From Candidatus Planktophila sulfonica (GTDB lineage Bacteria > Actinomycetota > Actinomycetes > Nanopelagicales > Nanopelagicaceae): DNA of 64,000 nt. This document shows positions 7,914 to 16,639 of the stretch, piece after piece; position 1 is the stretch's first letter, and the number at the start of each line of letters is the position of its first letter. Location: NCBI RefSeq assembly GCF_002288065.1, contig NZ_CP016773.1, positions 186,001 through 250,000 of the forward strand, given 5' to 3'. The position numbers and the translations under genes were made by a program. The notes under the pieces were generated by a model. It ran no database searches, was not told the origin of the DNA, and worked only from the letters and a program-made list of their open reading frames with translations.

Positions 7914-10224
7914 AATTAGTGACAACGAAGAGGCTGCTAAGCGCCATTGCCGCTGCTGCATACATAGGAGAAGCAAGGCCTGCCGCAGCGATAGGAAGAC
8001 CAATCGCGTTATAAGCAAAGGCCCAACCGAGATTTACCTTGATGGTGCGAAGTGTGCGTCGTGAAAGGGCGAGAGCCTCGATAACCCCCATCAACTGTGG
8101 GCGCATTAGCGTGATATCTGCCGTTGCAATTGCAGCATCTGTACCTGTTCCCATTGCAATGCTTAAATCTGATTGCGCAAGAGCTGCAGCATCATTGATT
8201 CCATCACCAACCATCATGACGTGGCGCCCAGCTGATTGCAGTTCAACAATCTTTGCCAACTTCGCCTCAGGGGTAGCAGTTGCAATGATGCGATCTGAAG
8301 GTATGCCAACAGCTGATGCAATTTTGTTCGCACTCTCTGCATTGTCACCAGTCAGCAACCAGGTTTCGATGCCACGTTCATGCAAAGCCGAAATCGTTGC
8401 AGGCGCATCTGCCTTGATGACATCACCGGTTGCAAAGACGGCGATAGCAACGCCATCCCACGCCAATACCGATACCGCGCGAGATTGCGATTCACCTTCT
8501 GCGATTGCTTGAAGAATCTCTGCATCAAAGGGAGTTGAGCTGTGAGCCACGGAAGCAGGGGAACCAATAATGACAACCGGCGCCTTATCTGCGATAACAA
8601 CACGGCCTGCTGTTCCGATACCCGGAGTCTCGGTGAAATCTGTAACGGGGATCTGCTGTGCGCCCTGTGCAATACAGAAGTGCGCAATCGCTTGTGCAAC
8701 AGGATGGTTACTCTGACTTTCCAAAGCTAAAGCTGAAGAGAGAATATTTCTCTCGTTGGTCAATTGTGCGAATTCTCGTCCAAGAACCTTCTGCGCAGAT
8801 GTTGGGATAGCAACATCAAGAACCTTCATCGCCCCATCAGTGAGCGTGCCGGTCTTATCTAGTACAACGACATCGATAGAACGTGATGCTTCGAGAACTC
8901 GAGGATGGCGAATAACAATTCCGCGAAGGGCTCCGCGACCGGAAGCTACGAGAAGCGCGACTGGGGTTGCGAGGCCAAGAGCGCATGGGCAGGCAATAAC
9001 AAGGACTGTGATCGCAGTAGAGATGGAATACGTGAGTGATTTATCGCCGAAGTAGTACCAAGCCTCAAATGTTGCAATCGCTAAAACCGTAACAACGGGC
9101 ACGAAAATTGATGCGACCTTATCGGCTAGCGCTTGAATCGGCGCCTTACTTCCTTGAGCAGTAACGACCATCGCTGTGATGCGAGCTAGCTCTGTATCGC
9201 TACCAATACGAGTGGCGCGCACAATAATTCGACCGTTGTTATTGAGTGCAGAACCAATAACTAAAGATCCTGGTGAGACTTCTATTGCTCGTGATTCACC
9301 AGTAACTAATGAGTTATCAACCGAACTTTGCCCTGAGATAACGATGCCATCTGTTGCAATGCGCGCACCTGGCTTGACTACAAATTGATCTCCAACAACG
9401 AGATGTGAAATGGGAATGATTACTTCAGTTCCGTTGCGAATGACAGCAACTTCCTTCTCGCCAAGAGCCAGAAGTGTGGAAAGTGCGCTGCTCGCACTCT
9501 TCTTAGCCCGTGATTCGAGATATCTACCGAGAATGACAAAGAGAAGTACGCCTGCCGCTACTTCGGTATAGACATCGCCTTCTTGGGTATAGGTGGCATA
9601 GATAGACCAGATGTATGCCGTGAGAGATCCCAGCGAAACCAAGGTATCCATGGTCGGGTGAAAGATATTTCGAATTGCAGCACGGTGGATAGGGAAAGCC
9701 ACAAAGAGAATGAGCGGAGCGGTCAGTGCAATGACCAACCACGATGCAAAAGAGTGCACCGCGTGTGGTGGAAGTGGAATTGAGTAATCGTTAAAGTGCG
9801 CAATCAACCAATCGTTGATCGGTTGATGCCAGCTCATCACCATTGAAATTGCAATAGATGGAACTGCGAAGAGCGCGGCAAAGAAGAGTGCACGTGCTGC
9901 GCCTTTGCGATGAAGTGCTGGGCTAGCACCGTCAGAGAGAAGAGTTGCTCCATAACCTGCAGCCTTGATCTTCTTAATTACAAGCTCTGACGATAAGTCA
10001 GCGGGAGCAAGAACATGAACTGTCTCTGATGCAAAGTTAACAGATGCAGATACGCCATCCATCTCATTGAGTGCGCGTTCAATACTGTTGACGCAGGCCG
10101 AACAAGTCATTCCGGTTACTGCAAAAGTTTGTGCAAGAAGCGGCGATGATTCAGATGGAGAGTAATTCTCATCTGAAGCTGCGTCGCTCTTATGCTTCAT
10201 GAGGTCGATCTGGATATCTTCCAT
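7897..10224 (-). CDS. copA: Copper-translocating P1B-type ATPase
   Basis: This 775-residue protein has an N-terminal heavy-metal domain with GMTCSAC (Cys41, Cys44), eight predicted membrane helices, and the intramembrane CPC motif at 412-414. It also has the phosphorylation site DKTGT (Asp456), the HP locus SNHPVAQAI and the hinge GDGINDAAAL. These mark a Cu(I)-exporting CopA. A polar 30-residue extension precedes the metal domain. It lies 17 bases downstream of hisN and is probably the last gene of aroA-rsgA-hisN-copA, an odd partner for biosynthetic genes. No copper-responsive operator was seen in the short gap. Pcs converges on it. Confidence 0.92.
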   Translation of the reverse strand: MEDIQIDLMKHKSDAASDENYSPSESSPLLAQTFAVTGMTCSACVNSIERALNEMDGVSASVNFASETVHVLAPADLSSELVIKKIKAAGYGATLLSDGASPALHRKGAARALFFAALFAVPSIAISMVMSWHQPINDWLIAHFNDYSIPLPPHAVHSFASWLVIALTAPLILFVAFPIHRAAIRNIFHPTMDTLVSLGSLTAYIWSIYATYTQEGDVYTEVAAGVLLFVILGRYLESRAKKSASSALSTLLALGEKEVAVIRNGTEVIIPISHLVVGDQFVVKPGARIATDGIVISGQSSVDNSLVTGESRAIEVSPGSLVIGSALNNNGRIIVRATRIGSDTELARITAMVVTAQGSKAPIQALADKVASIFVPVVTVLAIATFEAWYYFGDKSLTYSISTAITVLVIACPCALGLATPVALLVASGRGALRGIVIRHPRVLEASRSIDVVVLDKTGTLTDGAMKVLDVAIPTSAQKVLGREFAQLTNERNILSSALALESQSNHPVAQAIAHFCIAQGAQQIPVTDFTETPGIGTAGRVVIADKAPVVIIGSPASVAHSSTPFDAEILQAIAEGESQSRAVSVLAWDGVAIAVFATGDVIKADAPATISALHERGIETWLLTGDNAESANKIASAVGIPSDRIIATATPEAKLAKIVELQSAGRHVMMVGDGINDAAALAQSDLSIAMGTGTDAAIATADITLMRPQLMGVIEALALSRRTLRTIKVNLGWAFAYNAIGLPIAAAGLASPMYAAAAMALSSLFVVTNSLRIK

Positions 10225-10241
10225 TTAATTCTCACCCATGG

Positions 10242-11045
10242 CTATACCGAAACCTTGAGCGCGTTGACCACATAATCGTGGAGCGCTGCATTTGTTGAGA
10301 GACCATTTCCGCCAAGCGATCCGTCAAGACCATCAAGGTTGGTAAAGCGTCCACCTGCTTCTCGCACAATAATGTCGAGTGCTGCCATATCCCAGAGAGC
10401 AAGTGAAGGCTCGGCAGCGATTTCGACCGCACCTTCTGCCACCAACATATGTGACCAGAAATCACCATGTGCGCGGGTGCGCCAAGCGTTCTTCATCAAG
10501 TTATTAAATGGTTCAAGGCGATCGCCCCAGCCAATGAAATCAGAGTGCGAGACTGATGCATCTTCGATTGATGAAACTGCAGAGACGCTAATCTTCTTAG
10601 GAACTTCCTTGTTCACAATGACAAATGCTCCGCCACCTTCAAAGGCATACCAGCGACGAAAGAGAGCCGGAGCGCTTACAACGCCAACGACAACTCTCTC
10701 AACGCCGTCAGCGTCACGCTCCATCAAACCAATAAGAGTTGCCCAGGTTGGAACTCCGCGTAAGAAGTTCTTTGTGCCATCAATCGGATCGATGACCCAG
10801 TAACGATTCTTCTCTGTTCCTTGCGTACCGAACTCTTCTCCAACAATTCCATCATCTGGGCGATGTGCGTGAAGCAGTGCGCGGATTGCGTCCTCTGCAG
10901 ATTTATCGGCATCGGTGACAGGTGTGTTATCTGGCTTAGTTGTGACGGTGAGATCGAGAGCTTGATATCGCGAGAGAGTTATTGCATCTGCCGCATCAGC
11001 TAATCGGTGGGCGAGTGCGAGGTCTTCACCGCGTCGCGTGCTCAT
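10242..11045 (-). CDS. hisN: Histidinol-phosphatase of the inositol monophosphatase family
   Basis: This 267-residue protein has the family metal sites GEEFG, DPIDGTKNF and WDMAALDII. The actinobacterial aroA-rsgA-hisN order argues for histidinol-phosphate phosphatase (penultimate step of histidine synthesis) rather than inositol monophosphatase. A leaderless promoter of its own is likely: TAGACT lies six bases before the ATG at 11045, although the gene also follows rsgA by only 26 bases. The protein should be soluble and magnesium-dependent. The exact substrate cannot be read from sequence alone. Confidence 0.85.
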   Translation of the reverse strand: MSTRRGEDLALAHRLADAADAITLSRYQALDLTVTTKPDNTPVTDADKSAEDAIRALLHAHRPDDGIVGEEFGTQGTEKNRYWVIDPIDGTKNFLRGVPTWATLIGLMERDADGVERVVVGVVSAPALFRRWYAFEGGGAFVIVNKEVPKKISVSAVSSIEDASVSHSDFIGWGDRLEPFNNLMKNAWRTRAHGDFWSHMLVAEGAVEIAAEPSLALWDMAALDIIVREAGGRFTNLDGLDGSLGGNGLSTNAALHDYVVNALKVSV

Positions 11046-11071
11046 AGTGCGAGTCTAACGCTCCCGAGCAA

Positions 11072-12079
11072 TTACTCGTCGGTGAGTGGCTTCACTTCCA
11101 AGAGAGAGCGCAAACTGGTGACTCTAATGAGGCGTTCATCATGCAAGGCGGCATCTGAGTCGATCCACGGATTGAGAGCGCAGGATGCTTCGTGATGAGA
11201 ACAGTTCGGCATACATGTTTGAGTGACCTGATAGATATCGGGAAACGATTCGATGATGCGCTCTTTATTGAGGTGAGCAAGGCCAAATGCGCGAATTCCA
11301 GGGGTATCAATAATCCAGCCACCGTTGACCAGCGGCAGAGCAATCGCGCTCGATGATGTGTGGCGACCGCGACCGGTTACATCGTTTACATCGCCGGTCA
11401 TGCGATCTGCTTCGGGAACGAGATCGTTAATAAGAGTTGATTTACCTACGCCTGAGTGGCCAACAAGAACGGAGATCTTCTCATCGAGGATTTCAAGAAT
11501 TCCCGCAACATCCTTTGCGCGATCTTCACTCTTTGAAGAAGTAGTAATGATGTCCACGCCGAGAGCTGCGTACTCTTTGATGAAATCTGGCACGGGGGAG
11601 ACATCTACCTTTGTGACCACAATGATGGGTTTAATCGATTCGTGGAATGCGCTGACCAGGAAGCGATCAATAAGACCACGACGCGGTTCAGGGTTTGCAG
11701 ACGCTACGACAATAAGTAGTTGATCAATATTTGCAACGATGGTTCGCTCAACTCGGGCTGCATCATCGACTGTGCGACTCAATGAGTTTGTGCGCTCGTT
11801 GACAGTAACAATTCGGGCAAGCGTTCCTTCTGTTCCTGTTACATCTCCAACAATTTCAACAAGGTCTCCGACAACAACTGATTTAGGTCCTAGCTCACGC
11901 GCTTTCATAGCGGTGATAACCACGCCATCATCGGTAACGCAGGTTGTGCGCCCACGATCTACAGTTGTAACAAATGCTGTGATGGAGTCAGAGTGAGAAG
12001 GTCGATCTTTGGTACGTCTACGCGTTGTGCGAGATGGTCGGATACGTGCATCCGATTCGTCGTATTCGCGTGGACTCAT
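11072..12079 (-). CDS. rsgA: Ribosome small-subunit-dependent GTPase A
   Basis: This 335-residue protein has a basic, disordered N-terminus (1-32), an OB-fold region, and a circularly permuted GTPase domain: TKVD (G4, about 156-159) precedes GHSGVGKS (G1, 207-214) and DTPG (G3, 258-261). A C-terminal zinc knuckle is formed by Cys289, Cys293, His295 and Cys300. RsgA helps late 30S maturation. The start overlaps the aroA stop, so translational coupling is likely. All catalytic motifs are present. Confidence 0.95.
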   Translation of the reverse strand: MSPREYDESDARIRPSRTTRRRTKDRPSHSDSITAFVTTVDRGRTTCVTDDGVVITAMKARELGPKSVVVGDLVEIVGDVTGTEGTLARIVTVNERTNSLSRTVDDAARVERTIVANIDQLLIVVASANPEPRRGLIDRFLVSAFHESIKPIIVVTKVDVSPVPDFIKEYAALGVDIITTSSKSEDRAKDVAGILEILDEKISVLVGHSGVGKSTLINDLVPEADRMTGDVNDVTGRGRHTSSSAIALPLVNGGWIIDTPGIRAFGLAHLNKERIIESFPDIYQVTQTCMPNCSHHEASCALNPWIDSDAALHDERLIRVTSLRSLLEVKPLTDE

Positions 12080-13353
12080 AGAACCAAACTATTCCAGAGC
12101 CCTGGGAAATCAGTCAGGGTCTTACGTGTTGTAGCAACATTTTCAACGAGAATATCAGGCACGACTAAACCGATGACGGCTCCTGCTGTTGCAAGGCGAT
12201 GGTCTTCATATGTGTGGAAAGTTCCACCATGCAAAGGCGCAGGAGTGATGTGCAGAGCTGTCTCCTCTTCGACCACGTTGCCACCAAGTGAGTTAATTTC
12301 GCGGGTTAGGGCAGCTAGACGATCTGTTTCATGCAGACGCAGATGGCCGATACCGCGTAGGTGCGAAGGAGAATCTGCGAGAGCTGCAAGCGCTGCAATA
12401 GAGGGAGTGAGCTCGCCAACATCATGGAGATCAATATCGATTCCATGAATTGCATCGCCACCGGTAAGAGTTAAACCATCGGCAGTAAATTCAACGCGCG
12501 CACCCATTTGGGTAAAGATCTCGCGCAGTTGATCACCAGGTTGAGTAGTGCTCTTTGGCCAATCAGCGATTGTGATACTTCCACCGCAGACCATTGCGAT
12601 TGATAAGAATGGTGAGGCATTCGATAGATCGGGTTCGATCACCAGATCTTGTCCACGAAGTGTGCCTGGTTCAACTCTCCAGCTTTCAGCGCTCTTATCG
12701 ACATGAACGGTCGCACCGAAATCGCGAAGCATCTGCACAGTCATATCGATATGCGGCATTGATGGCAGTGAACCACCGCGATGTTGCGCAGTAATTCCGT
12801 TGGTCATACTTGGAGCAACTAGCAGAAGTGCAGATAAGAATTGGCTTGATGCGCTTGCATCAATTGTTAGTTCGCCGCCAGGAATAGATCCTTTAGCTTT
12901 AATCACCATTGGAAGTGAATAGCGACCTTCATGTTCAATTTCAATGCCAAGTTCTTCAAGCGCTTTTATGACTGGGCCAAGTGGTCGTTCGTAAGAACGC
13001 GGATCACCATCGAATGAGATATCACCTTGTGCAAGGGCTGCAAGAGGTGGAAGAAAGCGCATTACCGTTCCAGCATTCCCAACATCAACCTTTGCTGGTC
13101 CTTGAAGAGGCGCCGGAGTTACAGTCCAAGCATCGTCATTGCCAGTAATCGCAACGCCCATTGCTTGCAGGCCGGCAGACATCAATTCAGAGTCGCGCGA
13201 AATCAGTGGTCGGCGAAGTGTCGATGGTGAATCAGCTTGTGCAGCAAGGATGAGAGCTCGGTTTGTTACCGACTTTGAACCCGGGATAGTGACGCGTGAG
13301 GAAACTGGCTTTCGTCCGCGAAAGGGCGCGGGCCAGAGTTCATGTGCTGTCAT
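12076..13353 (-). CDS. aroA: 3-phosphoshikimate 1-carboxyvinyltransferase (EPSP synthase)
   Basis: This 425-residue protein has the N-terminal PGSKSVTNRALILAA motif, the GNAGTVMRFLPPLAA motif (PEP-binding region) and LRLHETDRLAAL near the C-terminus. It makes EPSP from shikimate-3-phosphate and PEP in the chorismate pathway. Length is normal. The ATG at 13353 has TAGACT six bases upstream and no Shine-Dalgarno, so the operon aroA-rsgA-hisN-copA should begin as a leaderless message. The promoter region is shared back to back with the SRAP gene. Confidence 0.95.
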   Translation of the reverse strand: MTAHELWPAPFRGRKPVSSRVTIPGSKSVTNRALILAAQADSPSTLRRPLISRDSELMSAGLQAMGVAITGNDDAWTVTPAPLQGPAKVDVGNAGTVMRFLPPLAALAQGDISFDGDPRSYERPLGPVIKALEELGIEIEHEGRYSLPMVIKAKGSIPGGELTIDASASSQFLSALLLVAPSMTNGITAQHRGGSLPSMPHIDMTVQMLRDFGATVHVDKSAESWRVEPGTLRGQDLVIEPDLSNASPFLSIAMVCGGSITIADWPKSTTQPGDQLREIFTQMGARVEFTADGLTLTGGDAIHGIDIDLHDVGELTPSIAALAALADSPSHLRGIGHLRLHETDRLAALTREINSLGGNVVEEETALHITPAPLHGGTFHTYEDHRLATAGAVIGLVVPDILVENVATTRKTLTDFPGLWNSLVL

Positions 13354-13359
13354 ACGTTA

Positions 13360-13388
13360 AGTCTAACGGCTCGAACAGCGCCTAAGAT
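13360..13388. promoter_or_regulatory. Back-to-back leaderless promoters (aroA leftward, SRAP gene rightward)
   Basis: The minus-strand TAGACT (13360-13365) sits six bases from the aroA ATG. The plus-strand TAAGAT (13383-13388) sits seven bases from the SRAP ATG. Only 42 bases separate the two start codons, so the -35 regions overlap and the promoters may compete. Confidence 0.6.
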
Positions 13389-13395
13389 TCGTAAT

Positions 13396-14118
13396 ATGTG
13401 CGGTAGATATGCCCAGACTCTTGGCGCTGAAGAGATAGTAGAGCGCTTTGAATTAGCAGGTTCGACTCTCGATCAATCGCTGCCGCTCAATTGGAATATC
13501 GCACCGACCAACGATATTTACATAATCCGCAATGAATCTGATTCTCGAATTCTCGATTCTGCATCATGGGGGATTATCGCGCCATGGCAGAAATCATTTG
13601 CTGATGCCCGCGCATCGCAATCACATGCGATCAATGCGCGCAGCGAATCCATTCACGAGAAGCCAACATTTCGCCACGCCTTTAGAACTTCACGTTGTTT
13701 GATTCCTGCAACTGGTTATTACGAATGGGCGACTTCACTTGGCAAGTACGCACCAAAGCAACCGTTTTATATTTCCCGCGAAGATCGAGAACAACTTTCT
13801 ATCGCTGGAATTTGGAGTTCATGGCAGAGTGAAAAAGGGCAGGTAATTCAGAGCGCTGCAATCATTACTCGCGAAGCAGTTGGCGAACTTGCAACGATTC
13901 ACAGTCGCATGCCGGTCTTCATGCCGATCGAACGGTGGAACGATTGGCTCGATCCACAATCACGCGACATCAACCGCTTGATAAATATGATGAATATTCC
14001 CGAGCCAGATGCGGGGCTCGTTGCCCAACCCGTTGCGTCTAGAGTCAACGTAGTAGCAAACAACGGCCCTGAACTAATTATTCCCATTGAACTCGGAGCG
14101 CCAGAGACCCTCTTTTGA
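13396..14118 (+). CDS. SRAP/YedK-type SOS response-associated protein
   Basis: This 240-residue protein begins MCGRYAQ. SRAP proteins need Cys at position 2 to be exposed after Met removal, where it crosslinks to abasic sites in single-stranded DNA; this fixes the start at 13396 rather than the earlier in-frame codon. Other family residues are visible: the Asn of WNIAPTN, the Glu of ATGYYEW and the His of IHSRMPV. It protects replication forks at abasic sites. There is no Shine-Dalgarno, and TAAGAT lies seven bases upstream. No SOS box was seen in the very short promoter. Confidence 0.92.
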   Translation: MCGRYAQTLGAEEIVERFELAGSTLDQSLPLNWNIAPTNDIYIIRNESDSRILDSASWGIIAPWQKSFADARASQSHAINARSESIHEKPTFRHAFRTSRCLIPATGYYEWATSLGKYAPKQPFYISREDREQLSIAGIWSSWQSEKGQVIQSAAIITREAVGELATIHSRMPVFMPIERWNDWLDPQSRDINRLINMMNIPEPDAGLVAQPVASRVNVVANNGPELIIPIELGAPETLF

Positions 14119-14133
14119 TATAGCCTAGGCGTA

Positions 14134-14769
14134 ATGACATCGAAAGATTTGGTACTAGAAAGCGCTGCCGATCGCACCATTCGGTTCGAGCGCGATGCTC
14201 TGGTGTTTACAAATCAGTTATATGCAGCAGCACTTCGCTATACAAAGAACCCTGAAGATGCGCGCGATCTTGTGCAAGATACCTACCTCAAGGCATTTGC
14301 TTCATTCCATCAATTTGAAGAAGGTACCAACTTACGTGCTTGGCTCTATCGAGTACTCACAACAACATTTATCAATACCTATCGCAAAGGTCAGCGCCAG
14401 CCGCAGATTGCCAATAATGAACTCGAAGATTGGCAAGTAGCAGAGGCGCAATCACATACAAGTGATCTCGGAAAGTCTGCAGAACAAGAAGCACTTGAAA
14501 ACCTTCCTGATAGCGATATCAAACGCGCACTGCATGAAATTCCTGAAGAATTCCGCATCGTTGTCTATCTTGCAGATGTCGAAGGCTTTTCTTATAAAGA
14601 GATTGCAGAGATAGTCGGCGCACCTGCAGGAACTGTCATGTCACGTCTTCACCGCGGACGTAAACAGCTGCGCGAAAAACTTGCCTCCTATGCAAAGGAG
14701 CTCGGTTACACAACCGATGCCCCAGCTACCGACTCTTCAAAATCAAAGAAGAAGGGAGGCGCAGAATGA
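14134..14769 (+). CDS. sigR: ECF sigma factor, SigR/SigH type
   Basis: This 211-residue protein has sigma region 2 (about residues 22-90, with the [20 protein letters not shown] core) and region 4 (about 128-185, with [26 protein letters not shown]). The close partner is an RsrA-like zinc anti-sigma factor overlapping by four bases, which identifies it as the thiol-oxidative-stress sigma factor of the SigR/SigH group. A basic Ser/Lys tail ends the protein. TAGCCT lies seven bases before the ATG, again a leaderless layout. The promoter overlaps the end of the SRAP gene. Confidence 0.92.
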   Translation: MTSKDLVLESAADRTIRFERDALVFTNQLYAAALRYTKNPEDARDLVQDTYLKAFASFHQFEEGTNLRAWLYRVLTTTFINTYRKGQRQPQIANNELEDWQVAEAQSHTSDLGKSAEQEALENLPDSDIKRALHEIPEEFRIVVYLADVEGFSYKEIAEIVGAPAGTVMSRLHRGRKQLREKLASYAKELGYTTDAPATDSSKSKKKGGAE

Positions 14770-15161
14770 GCTACATCGAGATTCAATGCGGCGAAGTTTT
14801 AGCATCAGTCGTATTTATTATTGAAGGCGAACTACAAGAGATTCCTCAAGCTGCCGCCATCCAATCTCACCTAGTTACTTGCGCACCATGTTCTGCCGAA
14901 CTTGAGCATGAACGTTTGATGCAGCAGATGTTGCAAGATGTCCTCAAGCGCACCTGCGATGAGCAAGCACCCGAAGATCTCCACCAAAGCATTCACCGCC
15001 AACTTCGCGCACAGATGGCAGGGGCAGGCGCTACTGAAGTAGTAACCCAATTCAGCATGACTGAGATTTCAATTGAGATTGATGAATTTGGAAATGTGGA
15101 GCATCGAGAAATTCAGATCGAACAGACACATATCCAGCACTTTATCGACGACGAGGACTAA
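14766..15161 (+). CDS. rsrA: Zinc-binding redox-sensitive anti-sigma factor, RsrA-like
   Basis: This 131-residue protein has the zinc anti-sigma motif HxxxCxxC at His35, Cys39 and Cys42, plus an upstream Cys8. The family holds SigR inactive until thiol oxidation forms a disulfide and expels zinc. The start overlaps sigR (ATGA), favouring balanced synthesis. The protein is longer than the roughly 100-residue family members I know: residues 96-131 form an acidic tail rich in Glu, Ile and His. The tail has no Cys, so the redox centre remains in the N-terminal part. Confidence 0.88.
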   Translation: MSYIEIQCGEVLASVVFIIEGELQEIPQAAAIQSHLVTCAPCSAELEHERLMQQMLQDVLKRTCDEQAPEDLHQSIHRQLRAQMAGAGATEVVTQFSMTEISIEIDEFGNVEHREIQIEQTHIQHFIDDED

Positions 15162-15171
15162 TCTCCTTCGT

Positions 15172-15576
15172 ATGAGACCTGCAGAAGAGGTATTGGGAGC
15201 CGTTGGCTTCTCTGTTCTCTCTGTTCGCCCCGGCGATACCTGCGTAACTATGGGAGTTTCAGATCTTCCTGTAGTTGCACCATCTATCTATCTCTCACTG
15301 ATGGAGAGTGCATGTGTTGCAGCGCTATCTGAATACTTAGATGCTGGCGAGACTACTTTTCTTACCCATTCATCTCTGGAAATTGTCGGCTCTGCAACCG
15401 CTGGCGTTGAAATCCGCGCCAATGCACGCGTTATTAATATTGAAGGGCGCGAGCTCACATTCGAGTGCGAGGTTTATGACGGTGAACGCCATCTTGCACA
15501 AGCAGAAATAAGAAGAGCGACTGTCGAGCGATTATCTTTCCTCGCTCGTACAGCCGCTCAATCTTTAATTCAATAA
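15172..15576 (+). CDS. Hotdog-fold thioesterase family protein
   Basis: This 134-residue protein has a hotdog-type pattern: a helix with LMESACVAALSEYL (about 42-55), then beta strands with THSSLEIVGSATAGVEIRANA and a REL.FECEVYDGE strand. It resembles the thioesterase group that includes fluoroacetyl-CoA thioesterase. The substrate is unknown. I start at ATG 15172, which has TAATCT seven bases upstream and lies just after the rsrA stop; earlier in-frame codons lie inside rsrA. It is convergent with sodN. Confidence 0.75.
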   Translation: MRPAEEVLGAVGFSVLSVRPGDTCVTMGVSDLPVVAPSIYLSLMESACVAALSEYLDAGETTFLTHSSLEIVGSATAGVEIRANARVINIEGRELTFECEVYDGERHLAQAEIRRATVERLSFLARTAAQSLIQ

Positions 15577-15588
15577 TTCCTTAAACAA

Positions 15589-15987
15589 TTAAGCCTTCTT
15601 GGTCTCCCAGAAGATCGCTGCAATCTCATCGATCTTTGCGATCAATGAATCTGCAACTGCAATATCTTGAGTTCCCTTTGTTCCTGCAGCTCCTGCAAGC
15701 TTTGTCGCCTCATTGAAGAGTGAGTGCAACTGTGGGTACTTCTCAAAGTGTGGAGCCTTGAAGTAATCAGTCCAGAGAACCCAGAGGTGCTCCTTAACCT
15801 GATGTGAACGCTCTTCCTTAATTGCCACAGAGCGTGAACGGAAATCTGCATCTGGGTTAGCTGCATACTTTTCCATGCAAGCCTTCACTGAGAGCGCTTC
15901 GATCTTTGCTTGAGCAGGATCGTAGACACCACATGGAAGGTCGCAGTGTGCGTGGACAGTAATTTTCGGTGTAAGAATATTTCTCAT
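15589..15987 (-). CDS. sodN: Nickel superoxide dismutase precursor
   Basis: This 132-residue protein begins MRNILTPKITVHA and then HCDLPCGVYDP. Mature NiSOD begins with His (here His14), and the nickel hook uses His14, Cys15 and Cys19 of the precursor. The remainder, including HFEKYPQLHSLFNEA and the final IFWETKKA, matches the family. The start at 15987 gives a propeptide of normal length (13 residues) and has TACCCT seven bases upstream; longer readings to 16038 overlap sodX. Its dedicated processing protease sodX is divergent and adjacent. It removes superoxide in the cytosol. Confidence 0.96.
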   Translation of the reverse strand: MRNILTPKITVHAHCDLPCGVYDPAQAKIEALSVKACMEKYAANPDADFRSRSVAIKEERSHQVKEHLWVLWTDYFKAPHFEKYPQLHSLFNEATKLAGAAGTKGTQDIAVADSLIAKIDEIAAIFWETKKA

Positions 15988-15994
15988 AAGCGCG

Positions 15995-16016
15995 AGGGTA
16001 CTCGAAGCCTTAGAAT
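15995..16016. promoter_or_regulatory. Divergent leaderless promoters of sodN and sodX
   Basis: The minus-strand TACCCT (15995-16000) is seven bases from the sodN start. The plus-strand TAGAAT (16011-16016) is six bases from the sodX start. The two -10 elements are ten bases apart, so each promoter's upstream region covers the other gene's start. No palindromic nickel-regulator site was found in the 35-base gap. Confidence 0.6.
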
Positions 16017-16022
16017 CTCGCC

Positions 16023-16367
16023 ATGGCAAAGCATGCATCGATGATTATTGAAGGCGATTCGATGGAGCCCACCTATAGCGCCGGCGATTGGTTAATGGGG
16101 CGCTGGGCTAACTACAAAGTCACCGGCCTCAACCGCATCAAAGTCGGTGATGTTGTCGTGATAGAACGCGATGAACAGCCCGGAATCTTCTATGTAAAGC
16201 GCGTGAGTGAAACCCGCTTATCAGGCGATCAGCTTCCAGCAATCTATCTATTGAGCGATAACCCCGCAGGAACTGATTCACGCACCTGGGGTTGGATTCC
16301 TGTTACTTCAGTGCGCGCAAAGATTCAATTCCGAATGAAAAGAGCCCGCGGAAGAAAAAAGAGCTAG
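16023..16367 (+). CDS. sodX: NiSOD maturation protease, S26 family
   Basis: This 114-residue S26 signal-peptidase-like protein has Ser13 in EGDSMEPT and Lys59 in FYVKRV as the catalytic dyad, and a C-terminal LLSDNPAGTDSR box. There is no membrane helix, as expected for the cytosolic enzyme that trims the NiSOD propeptide to expose His1. It is divergent from sodN, which makes the assignment firm. Its stop overlaps the convergent mycoredoxin stop by two bases. A very basic tail (RMKRARGRKK) ends the protein. Confidence 0.93.
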   Translation: MAKHASMIIEGDSMEPTYSAGDWLMGRWANYKVTGLNRIKVGDVVVIERDEQPGIFYVKRVSETRLSGDQLPAIYLLSDNPAGTDSRTWGWIPVTSVRAKIQFRMKRARGRKKS

Positions 16368-16639
16368 AGGCTAGCGAGCTTCTCTTTCACTGCAATCACT
16401 GATGGATTGGTAAGTGCAACTCCATCTGAGAACAAAAGAGTTGGAACAACGCGGTTTCCGCCATTTACCTCTTCAACGAAAGATGCATAGTTCATCTCTT
16501 GCTCAACATTGATCTCACGGAATGTAATTCCATTTTCATTGAGCTGGCTCTTGAGTCGCTTGCAATATCCACACCAATCGGTGCTGAACATAACGAACTC
16601 TTGTCCCGATAAACCAAGCTCTTGAACTGGAGTGCTCAT
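16364..16639 (-). CDS. mrx1: Mycoredoxin (glutaredoxin-like, CGYC)
   Basis: This 91-residue thioredoxin-fold protein has the active site CGYC (Cys23, Cys26) and the NGGNRVVPTLLFSDG segment with the cis-Pro. These match actinobacterial mycoredoxin-1, which reduces mycothiol mixed disulfides. It starts inside the end of kgd (ATGA overlap), so it is translated from the kgd message. That coupling to central metabolism is notable, since sigR/rsrA and sodN lie just beyond. Confidence 0.88.
   Translation of the reverse strand: MSTPVQELGLSGQEFVMFSTDWCGYCKRLKSQLNENGITFREINVEQEMNYASFVEEVNGGNRVVPTLLFSDGVALTNPSVIAVKEKLASL

Noticed and set aside
8039-8512. 157-codon plus-strand frame inside copA
   Set aside because: Antisense to the well-conserved P-type ATPase hinge region; composition is that of a shadow frame.
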